64,000 nt of DNA from Metopolophium dirhodum (Eukaryota; Arthropoda; Insecta; Hemiptera; Aphididae): assembly GCF_019925205.1 (NCBI RefSeq), contig NC_083565.1, forward strand, positions 4,445,001-4,509,000. Direction: 5' to 3'. Below, piece by piece: positions 51,700 to 64,000 of this stretch (within the stretch, counting starts at the first letter, position 1; every line of letters begins with the position of its first letter). A program made the position numbers and the translations under genes. The notes under the pieces were generated by a model, which searched no databases, had not been told where the DNA came from, and saw nothing but the letters and a program-made list of their open reading frames with translations.

Positions 51700-51966
51700 G
51701 ATAACGTAATTACGGGAATTTTGTCGTCGATAATAACAATATTACCCATATAGCAATATATTATTTTCTGGTCTATTCGTGTTCGGTTTCGGTGTGCCGT
51801 TCGCGTACTGCGTAGAGATTACTGTAGTAGTGCGGTGTCGGACGGACAAACAACTTACGAGCGGACCTCGGCGCTGTAGACGGGCTCCTCTGCTGAATTA
51901 TATAGTATAGTTTAAATAGTATATAATATTATTTAGTTTAAATTTTTGCTTTCGGCCGTTTGAAAG
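51700..51966 (+). promoter_or_regulatory. Candidate promoter/5' UTR upstream of the 51967 exon
   Basis: A CpG-richer stretch with no open frame leads to an ATG that has an in-frame TGA six bases upstream (51961-51963). That fixes the start codon of any coding exon here. No clear core promoter element was identified. Confidence 0.35.
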
Positions 51967-52158
51967 ATGAAAACCAACCAGAGAATCAATTTTTTAAAAT
52001 TGTTTGCGCTGAGCCACCTAACTGATGTTCAGAAATCCCATCTATCGTACGCGGTACGCAAGGACATTGAAACAAGAGAAATCGCACGGCTATATAGTAA
52101 GCGATTGCGCCGTTGGCTAAAACTAAAGAAGCGGGGAGGACTTATAAGACCTAAAGGA
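51967..52158 (+). CDS. Candidate first coding exon, unknown basic protein
   Basis: The ATG has a reasonable context (AAAGATGAAA). 64 codons run in phase 0 to GGA|GTGAGT, a strong donor (GT at 52159-52160). The peptide is strongly basic: it starts MKTNQRINFLKLF, and residues about 39-64 contain ARLYSKRLRRWLKLKKRGG with many Lys/Arg. No family is recognised. A phase-0 acceptor at 57535 is followed by a 63-codon frame that would end the protein, but the match is only phase compatibility. The upstream CpG-rich leader plus the in-frame stop support a genuine 5' end; expression evidence is needed to tell it from chance. Confidence 0.4.
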
Positions 52159-55100
52159 GTGAGTGGTTTTTTTTTTAAATTTGTTTCTTACGTTACTTAA
52201 AAACAAACTAATTTTAATTATAAAATAATAATAATTAATTAAGTATTTTTAATATTTTTAATTTGTATAGATAATAATTAATTAGTAATGAGTAATTACC
52301 TAGTGTTAATGTGACCACTTAAGTCGTGGGTCCTCGCAGATATTTTATTTGTTTAAAGTAATAATTAACATTAATATTTTATGACAGAAAATATAATAGC
52401 TTGAAAACGTGCCTAATTGTATCAGATTAAATGCTAGGTAGCTCTCAAGTAAGCTTAGTAAAACATGATTCATTGTTCGGTAGTGGGTACGATAACATAC
52501 GTTTGTTACGTACCGATTTGACTATTATAGACCTGCATATAGTCCGGCTATAAGACGTCGTAGGCTCATTATTGTTTATTTTAGTACACAGTTTTAAATC
52601 AAGTTTAAACATTTCTCGGATATTTATTTATTTACAATTTTATAACGACTAAACTTAACTAATGAAAAACGTGGGCCTAAGTAATCGGATTTTTTCAGGG
52701 CATTCCTATTTTCTACTACAAATCAATTAATTTTTAATGCACTAAATAAAGTTTTATAATATAAAGTGCTCTAACAAATTGTGCTTCGCTGATCCATGAC
52801 ACCGTGTCGATTTCTATTCTGACCATGATGTTTGTTCCGTCGCACTACGATGCGTCAGAAACGGCGAAATTCAAGCTGTTTTATTTTTTCACCTGACTCG
52901 TCGGATTTACGAAGAAGGTAGAACACAACGTTTTAGGGTGACTTTGAGGATTGTTCATTTGTGCCAAAAAAAATTGATCGGTACAGCCTATATTTTCGCC
53001 AAAATTAAAAAGTACTCATGTTTTTCCGACATTTTATATTAACGAATTGGTTAACGGTTTAATTCATTTATTTTAAAGACACCACGACGTTACGTTAGAT
53101 TATTGCATAGACTTACTGAAAACAAGTTTTATCTCAGTTTTATTCGCGATTAATGATAAGATCTTATCTTCAATCTTGGTTTTATTGAAATTTTGTAGGA
53201 TGTAAGTACTCCGTTATCGGATTTCGTTATTCGTCAAATCATCGAATAAGAACCATGACGGTGTGTTCTATCAGGCATTCGTTACGTTACACTACAGTAT
53301 AATATTCTCGTCTGTACCTAATTTGTTTGTTTTGATTATTTTAATTATAAATTATAAGAATAGAGTTAACGACAGGGAAAAAATGGTTGTAGAAAATGGC
53401 CATAATATATTATATATTATATTGGCGTATACAGCCTGGATACCATATGAGCAATTTCAACTTTTGACTTGGGAGGGGGGGGCTGATTAAATGAAAGGCA
53501 AGCAGGCCATTGCATTATAGCATTTTAAAATTGTCTGTCCTAGGTTTTTGGTGGTCTACGACTAAGTTTGGGGGGCTTAGCTGTTTGTTTTTGGTAGATT
53601 TTAATAATTTATTATAATATGGCCATTGCGATTTAAAAATAAATGAATAGATTATAATGACTAACTGAATTATTTTACTTATTATGCATAGTCATTATTA
53701 AACTCAGGGTTGTTGTTATGTTAAAACACAATGTTTTAAACAACTTGTTTTGAACATTTTGTTCATGGTTTAAAACGAATAAAACATGTTTAAACAGTTT
53801 AAAGTCCAAGTGAATATTGTTTTTTTATTAATAATAAATAATAATAGATATTCTTTAGAAAAAAAGTTATTAAAGTATTAAATAATTATATCTATTACCA
53901 TCCTTCATTTTATTTTTTTTTTAATTTTATTGAATTAATTGCCAATTTAAAATTTTTTTATAATGTGAAACAAATATGGTGTACCCATAAAATATGTAAA
54001 GTATAGTGTATAATAATTAATAAATAATGTAAGTACATAAATAGTTTCAGAAATATTTCATCGAAAACGATAGGAGTCTTTAATGATTAAATACTGACAG
54101 TTTCGAAACATCACTGTTGACTTTATTATAGGAATCAACTGAATGTTAATATATCATTGAGACGTATTCGAATATCGAAATATAATTAATTTTCGAGATT
54201 TAATCGAGAAACGCTATTTTTAAACGGGTTGGCCTTTCTCAAACGTTTAGTGTACACGGAAAGCCCATTAGTATTATATCTTATAACGAGGTGTTTGCCA
54301 AAAGCCGCTTGCCATAAGAACACTATTGTACCCAAAGGGTTATTTTGATTTCATCATTTAAAAAATGTTAAGCATGACTGGATGGGTGTCTCACCGTGTT
54401 TGTTTTCATCAATAACTTTTTTCTTATTCATATTATATACCTATTTTACGAATTTTAACTGAGGTTTTGATGACCATATCTGTATGACTATAATAATATA
54501 TACTATAATATAGTATAATATAGTATACTATAATATATCTGAGAGACCCCACATTTACATTTTCGATATACTAAAATGAATACTAAATAGAACATAATAT
54601 TATAAAAACACCTAACAATGTTTGTTCCTGACAAATGACAATGTTTGTTCCACCTAAAAAATATTTTCGTATTTCTCAACAAAAAAAACACAACCTACAT
54701 GGACCTAATTTAAATCAATAACTTGTGTAATTTTCAAAGTTTATCTGGGTTTCTGGTAGGAGATAAAAAAGTAAGGTGAGTTATTTTGTTTTCCTCAAAG
54801 GGATACGCATGTCAAAAATGTTAAAAGGACGCCACACCCGCATATGTTTCTCCGTCATATAACATCGCAAATTTACACTCAGCAGATCACGTTTAGCTCC
54901 GTCAGTTTAAAAATTAGAGTGAATCAATCTATTATAAAACTTGATGGTAAGAACATAATCTGTGTCCGTATGTTCGTTTTTTACGATAGTAAAATTTTTT
55001 TATCAAATTATGCGTATATAATAGTGTAAATTAAAAATGCACGTAACTCACTTAACAACTGAGTATAAAAGATTTCAATTTTCAATATACGTCGGTCGTG

Positions 55101-58100
55101 ACTTTCATTGGAGTGTGACTATGACAATGCAAAAGTTGGTGTCTTGAGAAAAAGTAAAAACAAATTGTTTTGGCCCATACTCTTCGTACAGTGGATATAT
55201 CAATAAATAGTCAATACACAAAAGTCAGTATTCATAATAAATTCGTAAAGTACCTACGTATTTCGTGTAATTGATATCCAATAAAAATATAGTTATTAAT
55301 ATTATAGCAATAACTATATTATAGTCTGAAGTAGTGAAGTATAAATAGATATTATATTATCTTATTTCATAATATTTGTCAACAATGTGTTTTTCAGTAA
55401 TGTAAATATTTATATTATGGAAAATGTAAAATGTATTTCGTAGTAGGTAGTTGATTAAAATCGTTATTAGCGTATTACCTAAATATACATTTATTCGGTT
55501 AATTATTGTCACTCGTAAGTCGTTAATAACGCCGCCGCGTCGAGTTTGCTTTTCTCTCAACTTGTTTAAAATCTAGTCGGATGAATTATTGTTTCTGTGA
55601 AGTCGTATTTTTGTTCAAGAGCTTAGAATCATTTGTACGAAACAGTGAAAATGTCTTGTATAGTATTACAGTCGCAATAATTTAGGTTAATTGCGAAAAT
55701 GTATTTTTGGCACTATTCCTATTTTTTGTTTGTTTTTTCAAAAGGAAACGTTCAAACGTCGATTGACACTCACGACCGTACGCCATTTGCACGCTATTTA
55801 ATTATATTAACAATTAATGCGTTCGTAAACAGGAAAAAGGTGATTACACTATAATATTATAAATTATAATACAACATTTAAAATTTGTTTTCTGTTTTCG
55901 CTACATTCATATTTATACATAATATTATTATATTATTATACGATACAGACGGCTATAGTCTATAGACGTCCGTAATCGATGCGACCCATGTGCTCGGGGT
56001 GGGTGTTATCTATCTCGTAATATTGCATAAACCGGTGGAATAAAAGACAATTTTAAAAAGCTTTCCGAATTTTATATCCGAATCAACGTAATTTATAAAT
56101 ATAGAGTTGTAATAATTAAGATCGCCCTCTAGCTTAGAAAATACGCATCGTGTAAATCACGAAGGCTGCTAATTATTTTCGAATAATCTAAGTTAACTGT
56201 AGATATAATACTATGAATTATGGCTAGGTATGATTACAAAAAACCAGTTTTCGTCCGGTCTGCGCATTTGCCCACTATTCTACGCACTAAACCATTGCTC
56301 GTAGTTCTCCGCATTTCATTGGTCGGCAATGTCAATAGAATATTATAGAAGCGGAGAACTACGCGACAGACGTGGCAAGGGTTGGTATGCGTATCACAAA
56401 GTTGTGATCATAACAATATTTATTTACTCGTGATATTATGAATGATTCATAATGAATCAAGTGGTTCTTAAAATGTATAGTTTTGTAAAATCTCGGTGTG
56501 TGCCACTCTTCGTCTTGAAAGGACAAATTTAAAACCGTCCAATCGACTAGCTGTGACTTGGTAAACTTTCCTATTTTACAAAATCCGTCAATTTCTGCGT
56601 GCACGTTACTTCTAAATTATTTAATATTTAGGTTTGATGATTTATTAATGTGGCATGTAGTTTTTTTTCCAGCATTATTTCATTTGGCGCCGCAAGACGT
56701 TATTATCTGGCGTCTATTATTAACCGACTGGAACGAACCGCCATCCACCGCACCAGGCACCAAATATCACTGTTGTGCTAACGACATTATTTTGTCCAAA
56801 ATAAAACACACATAATTACTTCTACACACTGTCGACGTGCATCCTATTTGTAGGATTATCATTTTTTTGGACGGGATGTCTATAAACACGCGTTGTATTA
56901 TACCTCTGTATTCCATTATCGACCCAGGTATATAGTCACACAAGGTGTATACTGCCGGCCTATAATTTATCATTGCAAAATAATTGCATATTTTTTCTGA
57001 ATTAATTATTTTAAAAACTTTTCGTTTTAAAACAATATAAAATTTACTATACGTCTGTGCAACGTATATAGTATAAGTACCTAATGTATATGATATATTA
57101 TAAGAGACGTTCAATTTTTTTTATGGTGTATAAGTGGCGGCGTAGAACATTAGTTATTGTTGTAATTAATAAGAAATCAATTTAACATCGAATATAGTTT
57201 TGTATTTGGTTCGGTTGTCATTGAAATGTCGTATATTTTGAAGATCGCCCCGATAAATCCTTATTTGTATTCTGCAAAATCGTCTTATTTAATACCTATT
57301 TTTGTTCTTTTAATTTTTTTGCATAAGACAATCATTTTAAAGAATTTAAAAAATTAGTATCGTTAATTTAGAAACAAGTCATTCGATGATTTCAAAATTA
57401 ATCAAATTTTGAACTATCCTAGGGTTAAACAACGTCCAACGACGTTTGAATATGTTTATATTTGAAAATGTCAATAATTTATTTTATTAGATAATTGTTT
57501 ATCTATGTAAAAAATTTGTTTTCGCTTGCACCAGGACAGTGGAAAAAAATTTAATAATTTAATGCGTCTAAACTGCTTATTAGTCGTCATCTATACTGAA
57601 TTTCCGCATATAATATTAATATCACTAGTCGAGTTTGAACCTATCGTTCGGTACTCAAATGCTGAAATACCTTGCGTAGATGTTGTAAAGAAAATGTCAA
57701 AAACTTGTCCAGCGAATGTTTGAATTGTGATCGGATTAATATTTAAAAAATAGCGATAGCAAATTAATAGATAATACAAATAAAAACCAGACCTAACCTA
57801 TGTAATATTAAATAATAAATTGTATTATTTTTAAGACTGATGTCTCGACATAAAGTTCGTATAATGCGTCTACGAGTGATGATAATATAATAATTTTTGT
57901 GACTTCATCAAAGAAATCCACACAAAATAAATTCATTAAAAACTCTGTTAACATTATGTTCCTGTAATGTGTACATCATCTGCAAGCGAGCGATCCGTGG
58001 TGGACCGATCGATCAAAAACGCCGTCGCCCGGTGGTCGTCTAATATCGGAAGAATTTTTGGCAAACACTTTTGGTAGGAAATCATTCGTTTTTTTACTGT

Positions 58101-59289
58101 AGACCGAACTCGTCGGCTAATATTATTTGGTGTCATTATTATTTCATTCATCCGTCGCGGTCCCAACCGTGAAATTTATATGTTTACACGTACCTAAGGA
58201 ATATCATCATTATTATTATTATTAATTATACAATTTCGTCAAATCGTCCGAATCCACGGGTATTGCGGGTGCCAAAACGCTGGCGAACTGCATTTCTTGT
58301 ATCGCCTACCCAGTAAATATAATATGTCGTACTACATAATATTATTATTGTGTATATATACTTATGCATCTAACGGCAGCCGTGTAGTGTAGGAACTAGG
58401 GGGGGAGGGTGGTAAAGAATAATATTTTTTTTTTTAGGTGACGCGTTTGTTGTGCGCGGGAGTGAGTTTGTTTGTTTTGATGTAGATCCCAAGTTGTGAG
58501 TGTTATTTAAATCACGGACGGTAAATTGAAAGCGCCAAGTGACACTTATTACCTATTCAAATGTGTGTTTCTTAATGGATACAAAGTATTATTATCTTTA
58601 AAACGGTACAATTTGTGTATAACACGAAAAATAATATCAAATACCCACAAGCATAAGCGCGCCAAATCAAATGTTGTTTCTTCTCCCGTAAAATGTATAG
58701 AAAAATGGAATAGCGACTGTTTTTCAAATAAAACGCCCTCGAAATAGTAAACAATTTTTGATATTTTAGTGTTTTCCTACTGTAGGTACTTGTACTTTTA
58801 TACTATACTACTCGTCATAATAATATTTTACCTACATTTTTCCAAATTTTTCTACATAATATACGAGTATAGGTACTACTGAGCGTATACGTTAACTTTA
58901 AAATAATCTTTTTGATAAATTCATGACATTTAGGAAAAACCCTACTCATATAGTTTAAGTAGCTAATTAAAGACTACGAGTGAAAAAAATCTATTTTAAA
59001 AAAATATTATTTTTTTTTCGATAGCACGTGGGTGACAGGAAAAGAGAGAGGCGATTGGATTTTTTAATAATTTAATGACAATACCTATTTTTATTTTTAC
59101 TGCATAACCGAATTGGTCAGGTTAGTAAAAGGTTTCCTTATCTAAAGATGTTGGTGAAGGTGAAAAATATCAAGTAAGTATTTTAAAGTTTAGGTGAACT
59201 TGATATTAACTCGGAAAATTAGTGCATGGCCGGTTATAAATGGATCACCCCATAATATGCACATGAGTATTATATTATTATTATTATTA
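52159..59289. other. AT-rich DNA, probably intronic/intergenic
   Basis: No recognisable gene. Frames at 56359-56604 (minus), 56767-57114 (minus, 115 codons), 57535-57723 (plus) and 58511-58747 (plus) have less repetitive composition than most of the window and could be exons or decayed transposon pieces. None shows a motif. A 13 bp inverted repeat is at 56300-56363. Confidence 0.45.
56300..56363. repeat. Inverted repeat, 13 bp arms
   Basis: CGTAGTTCTCCGC (56300-56312) and its exact complement (56351-56363) with a 38-base spacer that contains a further small inverted match. It could be a small element or a structured RNA. Confidence 0.7.
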
Positions 59290-59706
59290 TACATCACTGG
59301 CGGCGCGAGTGCTCTACCGAGAAGTCATCTCCACCGCCGTGATCTCGACGGGCAATTAAACAGCGTCTAAAAATAAACGGGTGGCGGCGGGCGGGCGCAC
59401 GCGCTGCGCATAAAGACCCGAGTCTCCGAGGGACCGGTGGGCATACGCTTCGCGGCTTCCGACAGTGACGTTTTCATACGAGCATTTTTTTACAATATTG
59501 TCATAAATTCGTATAGTGGTGCTGTGCGAGGCTTGGGTGTGAGGTGTGCGAAGACGACATCATCAAATACAGCCAGGAAAAATTCGAAGACACGCGTCGT
59601 GCGCTCGAAAACCATCATAACGATCTAAGTCTCGTACGGTTCATACATCGATATATTATTATTATTTTACTCTGCGGCGGACGGGACGAACGCGTGAAAA
59701 ATGCCG
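59290..59706 (+). promoter_or_regulatory. CpG-rich candidate promoter and first exon
   Basis: A GC- and CpG-dense block in AT-rich DNA ends at GTGAAAAATGCCG|GTAAGAAT, a strong donor (GT at 59707-59708). Translation could begin at ATG CCG, 59701-59706, giving only Met-Pro before the intron. Alternatively the exon is all 5' UTR. A longer frame with a GTG start at 59544 also runs through the donor. This may be the 5' end of a plus-strand gene lying mainly beyond the window, or a distant alternative promoter. Confidence 0.3.
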
Positions 59707-61686
59707 GTAAGAATCTGCAAAAACCAAACCCGTACGACGTACAATATTATGTGTAGATTATATTCGTATAGTAGCAGTATACTATATAGGTAGTTTAAGT
59801 ATATAAGTATACTTGCAAGTTGCAGTCGACCTCTGTAGTTCAATTTGGGTTTGGGGACGGGTTGGGTGGCTCGAGATATCAAAAACCAATCAATCGTTAT
59901 GGCGTTAGAAGGAGAATAATATTATGTTGATATTCGAGATATCGAGGTACGAGTTACTGACGGTCGACCGTATGAATGATGTAGTATTGTTTAAAATATA
60001 AATTCGTGTCGAAAAGTATAAATATATCGTTTCCCCGTGGTGGTTAACTGCAGCTGCAGGGTGATGAGACAATACGTGACTGACACGGGTACTGTAATAT
60101 TATTATGAGAATATAATGTAATTTTTGTGTTCTCGGCTAAGGTAAAAATCACAACGCCCACCGATCTAAAAGCTATACAATAGTTCTATTATTTCTTAAC
60201 ACCTGAACCACACGAGTTTTTTACTATGCAGGTAATATATAAAATAATGAAACAATGAATTTAACAGTTTTAGAAATGTGCGGCACCGTTGCTGTGATCA
60301 AAATTGTTACTTATTTGTATAAAATGTGTTCAAATTTGTTAAGAATTGACTTTAACCACTGCAGTATTTGAAATTGCATTTGCATTGGTAGGTACTTTGT
60401 AAAATAAACTTCATCAATCGGAACAAAGACTTTAAGCACACATTATTATTAATTTTAGACTCAAGTACCTATATATTATGCTGCAAAGTTCAAAATTATA
60501 TCGTTAACAAAACGCTACACCGATAAATAACGCTTTCAGTGTCCAATACAGGAAGTACTCGTTATAACACTCGCTATGTATTACGTAAATCCTATCGCAG
60601 ATGTTTAGTTAAAAAAAAATCCTTTTTACCAATTCGAAATGGAGAACTGATCCGTACGCCGGTATTTTAATTTTAAAGCAAAACAATACAGGCTTGGACA
60701 TTAAAATAAATGATACAAAGTATTATTTTTCAGAAAAAATAAAATATTAACATTTCTCGATTATGTATATCAGTAAGTTCTTTCGATTCGATGAAATTAT
60801 TTCATTAAAATATTATTGTTAACTTTAAAACCAGACCAGTGGAACTGCAGTTATACGGAGCGTTTTATTCGTACATACACATTAAAGTATATTATTACTA
60901 TTGGAAAATAATGTATGAAGTCGTGACCGAATACACGACGCGTTTCAGCGTTTTGACGTATTATTTATTAATTGTACCTATAGCCAAGTGAAAATAAAAA
61001 CTTTGTCACCCCATGTAAAAACGGCGACGAAGTCACGTTTAAAAATACAACTATTGCATTTCACAAGTATAGTTTAGAGAAGCGGTTTTAACGACTTCCG
61101 AAACACGTCAACACCCTGGCTGGCGCGCACGCGACCGATCAGAAACCACACGGAACACATTCGCGCGAGTATCATTCTGTCTGTATGATATATAATAATT
61201 TCGCGGAAAATCGAGGTAACTTCACGGCCGTCGCCACGTCGCAACCGCCATCAAAGGGCCAAAAATTAATCGGCGCTAGCTGTTTAATATAACCCATTAA
61301 CGAGACTTGAATAAAAAAAAAATCCGTTTAAACGCCGAAAAATCTGTTATATATATATGTTATAACTCCTCGGGGACTTGCCAAATTTTTTTTTGGCATA
61401 TCGCGAATAGACGGCAGCATCTCGCGCGTTTGCAACACAGTTTTGCGTTAACTTATTATTCATGTACGTCAAAAATATCCGCGGAACGAGACCGCACGAT
61501 TATTTATGTACTTAAAACATGCGCAGCCATTCATTCATATTATACTCGACTATATATTACTATAATATGGCCGTGGGCGAGCGACGGTCTTTTCATTCAT
61601 CCCGGAAAAATACGCCTAATAAAATATAATATCGCGCAATCATCTTCGACCAGTCCGCATTGAGGAATGCTAACCGTGGTGGGAGC

Positions 61687-61701
61687 GGGGGGGGGGGGGG
61701 G
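61687..61701. repeat. G15 homopolymer
   Basis: Uninterrupted run of 15 G in the segment ggtgggagcG15aggag. It may be unstable or form a G-quadruplex. Confidence 0.9.
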
Positions 61702-62050
61702 AGGAGAAGTTTAATCGTCACTAAAATATGTGTCTTATATAACGTGTGGTTGTGATTTGTCAAAACGGTGGTGAAATATGAGAATCAGTTAAGTCAGTCA
61801 TACTTACCTACCCTTATGCGTCTTTCAAACGGCGCCACTCTGGACTTACGTCGTGAATTCAGTTCGAGTACCTATGTAGGTACAATATAATATGTATATA
61901 ATGGATAATAATAATAATATGGTCGCCGTTGGCGGATGCATTGGCGTGGAGCTGACTTGCGGTTATCGAATAATCGATCGCGTTTCTTTTAAAACATGAT
62001 AGGGGTGTACAACACGACGACGATATTATACCTTCTGCAGGTTTAGTCTA

Positions 62051-62076
62051 CACACACACACACACACACACACACA
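62051..62076. repeat. (CA)13 microsatellite
   Basis: Perfect CA tract of 26 bases, followed by GTGC. Confidence 0.9.
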
Positions 62077-64000
62077 GTGCTAGCTGGCATAAAAAAATTG
62101 CTATGTATTATAGTGTTACGTTTGCTATTGAATTTATATAATATATATATAACTGCAACGTCATAATATGTATAGGTATGCGCGCGTTCGCCTCTTTTAC
62201 GACGCTTCTATATAATATCATACTGCAGCGGCGACTTGAAGGCGGCGGCGGGCGCACCTCCCTCGTCGCGCGCCAGTCGGACCACCACCCACTCACCAAT
62301 GCAACGTATCTTAAATGTTATCGTCCAACGAGCACTGTGCAATATATTATCATACCTTTTATATTATACGATGTAGAGAACAACGCGAGCGTCATATTCT
62401 ATATACAGTAGCAATACTGCAGAATAGTCTACGGTATTGTTGTTTTTCAGTGTTTTTGTGATGAACGAATGCGAAAAAATTGCGTCATAATTTCCACCGG
62501 GCCTAATAATATATAACAATATCAGATCGTGTTATAGACTTGAAACCTGCACGACTTGTCCAAACAAAATGAAAAAGTATATAGGTATATTATTTTTTAC
62601 CGATACGCGTGGGCTGGTTTTTATTTAGATTTTTATTAATACTACCTACTATAATTCTATATTTCTAAAAACCATTAGAAAAAATTGTAATTTAAATTAA
62701 ATTAAACTTTTTAGTTTTGATATAAAATTGTAACATCGCCCAATGTTTGCGATTGATTTGCGGTATTTTCATCGAACACAAGAATAACAATTTATTGTTA
62801 TTAATCTACTTTTATAATAAATACAATTAAATTATATATTCTGTCTTTTATTTCTCTGCATTCTAGCTGCTATAAGTACCTAAAAAAACCAGAATCTTCA
62901 ATATTTTATTTTTGTACGGTTAATTGATATTATAAATTAATATAACTTAAATTGTTTTCATTATTTTGGTTAGGTATTTATTCAAACTGTATATATTATA
63001 ATATACGTTTTATACAATTTATGCTTGAAAAATATTGTGTAGGTATTGAACTTGAAAATTATTATTCAATTGTAGTACCACAAAGAAAATAATGGTGACT
63101 GAGTATTAAATTATCTCGCGGACCACTTAAAACGACTCGTGTTTATCCATCATAAGTCATAACAAACACGAATCAATATATATTAATATGATCATATTGT
63201 AATAATATCTTGATTTTTGCGTAAAACTAATAACTTTTTAGGAAGGAAAAAAATGGCGTGACCGACAACGTTTGTACCTCATTATGCCACCATATAATAT
63301 TATTGTATACATTACATACGATGCGTTTTATTATTTTTTTTATAGATACCAACGTTTATATATATTATATTATACATATCAAACTTTGAACGACCGCCAA
63401 AAAAGCAAAGCGAAAGTCTGTTTTCGTTAGCGGGCTCATAATATGATGTATAATAATATAATACACGGCCCGCGGTCTAAAAATATAATCCCAAATAATA
63501 ATAAAAAAAAAATCTCATTAAATCGAAACGATCGAGGGCGCTATGGAAAAAATACATACAATTTATATGTATAATATTAGTCCAAGGCTGGGCAAGTCCC
63601 ATTTCAAGCCAAAATTAGTAAATTAGAACTTGAACAATTTACCGAATAATTTTCTAATTTTTTTTCTCCAAAACAATTTTAATATCGAAACTTGAAAAAT
63701 CGTCTAATAAATTTTCGTGGGACATATTTTTGACGTCGGTATCATAACTCGAACGTCTCATGTAGTACACAAATCATTAAAAGACCAATATGTATATTAT
63801 ACAATTTGTTGTAAAATGTGAGTGTTTATGTGAGTAGTGGGGGCGTTACCGTGTGTTCTCGAAAACGTGGTACACAGAATGTGAAGTTGTTGGACGCTCG
63901 CAAAATACAAGAGTTAAAAAAATCGTAATTCAAAGGTATTTATGATCCAATAGCTTAATACCATTTCCCGCAAATACAAACATATGTGTAGGGTATTGAG

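Larger units (their letters stand above)
48141..51700. other. Intergenic AT-rich DNA with repeats
   Basis: No gene is supportable. It includes a (CGT)n tract at 49044-49062 and a dispersed-repeat copy at 49965. A non-ATG frame at 50601-50861 has mixed, protein-like composition but no motif. The end of the segment, from about 51.48 kb, becomes CpG-richer toward the candidate exon at 51967. Confidence 0.55.
59707..64000. other. Non-coding AT-rich DNA with CpG islands
   Basis: No gene is supportable. CpG-richer segments at 61.08-61.28, 61.36-61.7 and 62.2-62.3 kb are separated by AT-rich DNA. The frame at 61307-61663 (118 codons, non-ATG start) has no motif. Confidence 0.55.

Noticed and set aside
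54480..54545. Palindromic-looking TATAGTATA region
   Set aside because: Low-complexity alternation of ATA and TAT generates self-complementarity without needing a specific origin.
1..64000. tRNA, rRNA, CRISPR arrays, viral or toxin genes
   Set aside because: I looked for TTCGA-type tRNA boxes, regularly spaced repeats and characteristic protein motifs on both strands, and found none that held up.

Overview
The window is AT-rich animal nuclear DNA. TA-, TAA- and CA-type microsatellites and the recurrent tetranucleotide GGTA/TACC are scattered through it. There are no bacterial-style gene arrays. Base composition, the abundant 'taggtacctatata' phrases, the interspersed repeats and the one clear gene all fit a hemipteran insect, most likely an aphid. 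That taxonomic call is an inference from sequence style.

Only one gene is securely visible. It is a plus-strand C2H2 zinc-finger transcription factor of the RREB1 / Hindsight (pebbled, peb) family. Three coding exons join cleanly in phase (37898-39975, 40111-40927, 41798-42214) to give 1103 residues with eleven C2H2 fingers, a PLDLS-type CtBP-docking motif, and a conserved-looking C-terminal segment. A CpG-rich block at about 19.7-20.46 kb ends in a good splice donor and is the best candidate for the promoter and 5' non-coding exon, which would give a first intron of about 17.4 kb. The 3' UTR probably runs to a polyadenylation signal at 44719. It contains a long near-perfect hairpin of pre-miRNA size.

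Layout: 1-19.6 kb is mainly non-coding, with microsatellites, a tandem duplication at 7.8-8.5 kb, a TA-flanked MITE at 10965-11196, a possible LINE-like tail at 3.1-3.7 kb, and one short exon at 4663-4770 that reads like a signal peptide ending in GTAAGT. 19.7-44.75 kb is the peb-like transcription unit. 44.75-64 kb is intergenic or intronic DNA with a nested foldback/MITE composite at 47.24-48.14 kb and dispersed-repeat copies. It also holds two places (51967-52158 and about 59.3-59.7 kb) that look like first exons of further plus-strand genes whose later exons I could not assign.

I found no CRISPR array, operon, tRNA, rRNA, viral gene or toxin gene, and no clear multi-gene system. The most interesting items are the peb-like gene architecture (huge 5' intron, a uORF made by splicing, a 3' UTR hairpin), the orphan signal-peptide exon, and the nested inverted-repeat element.
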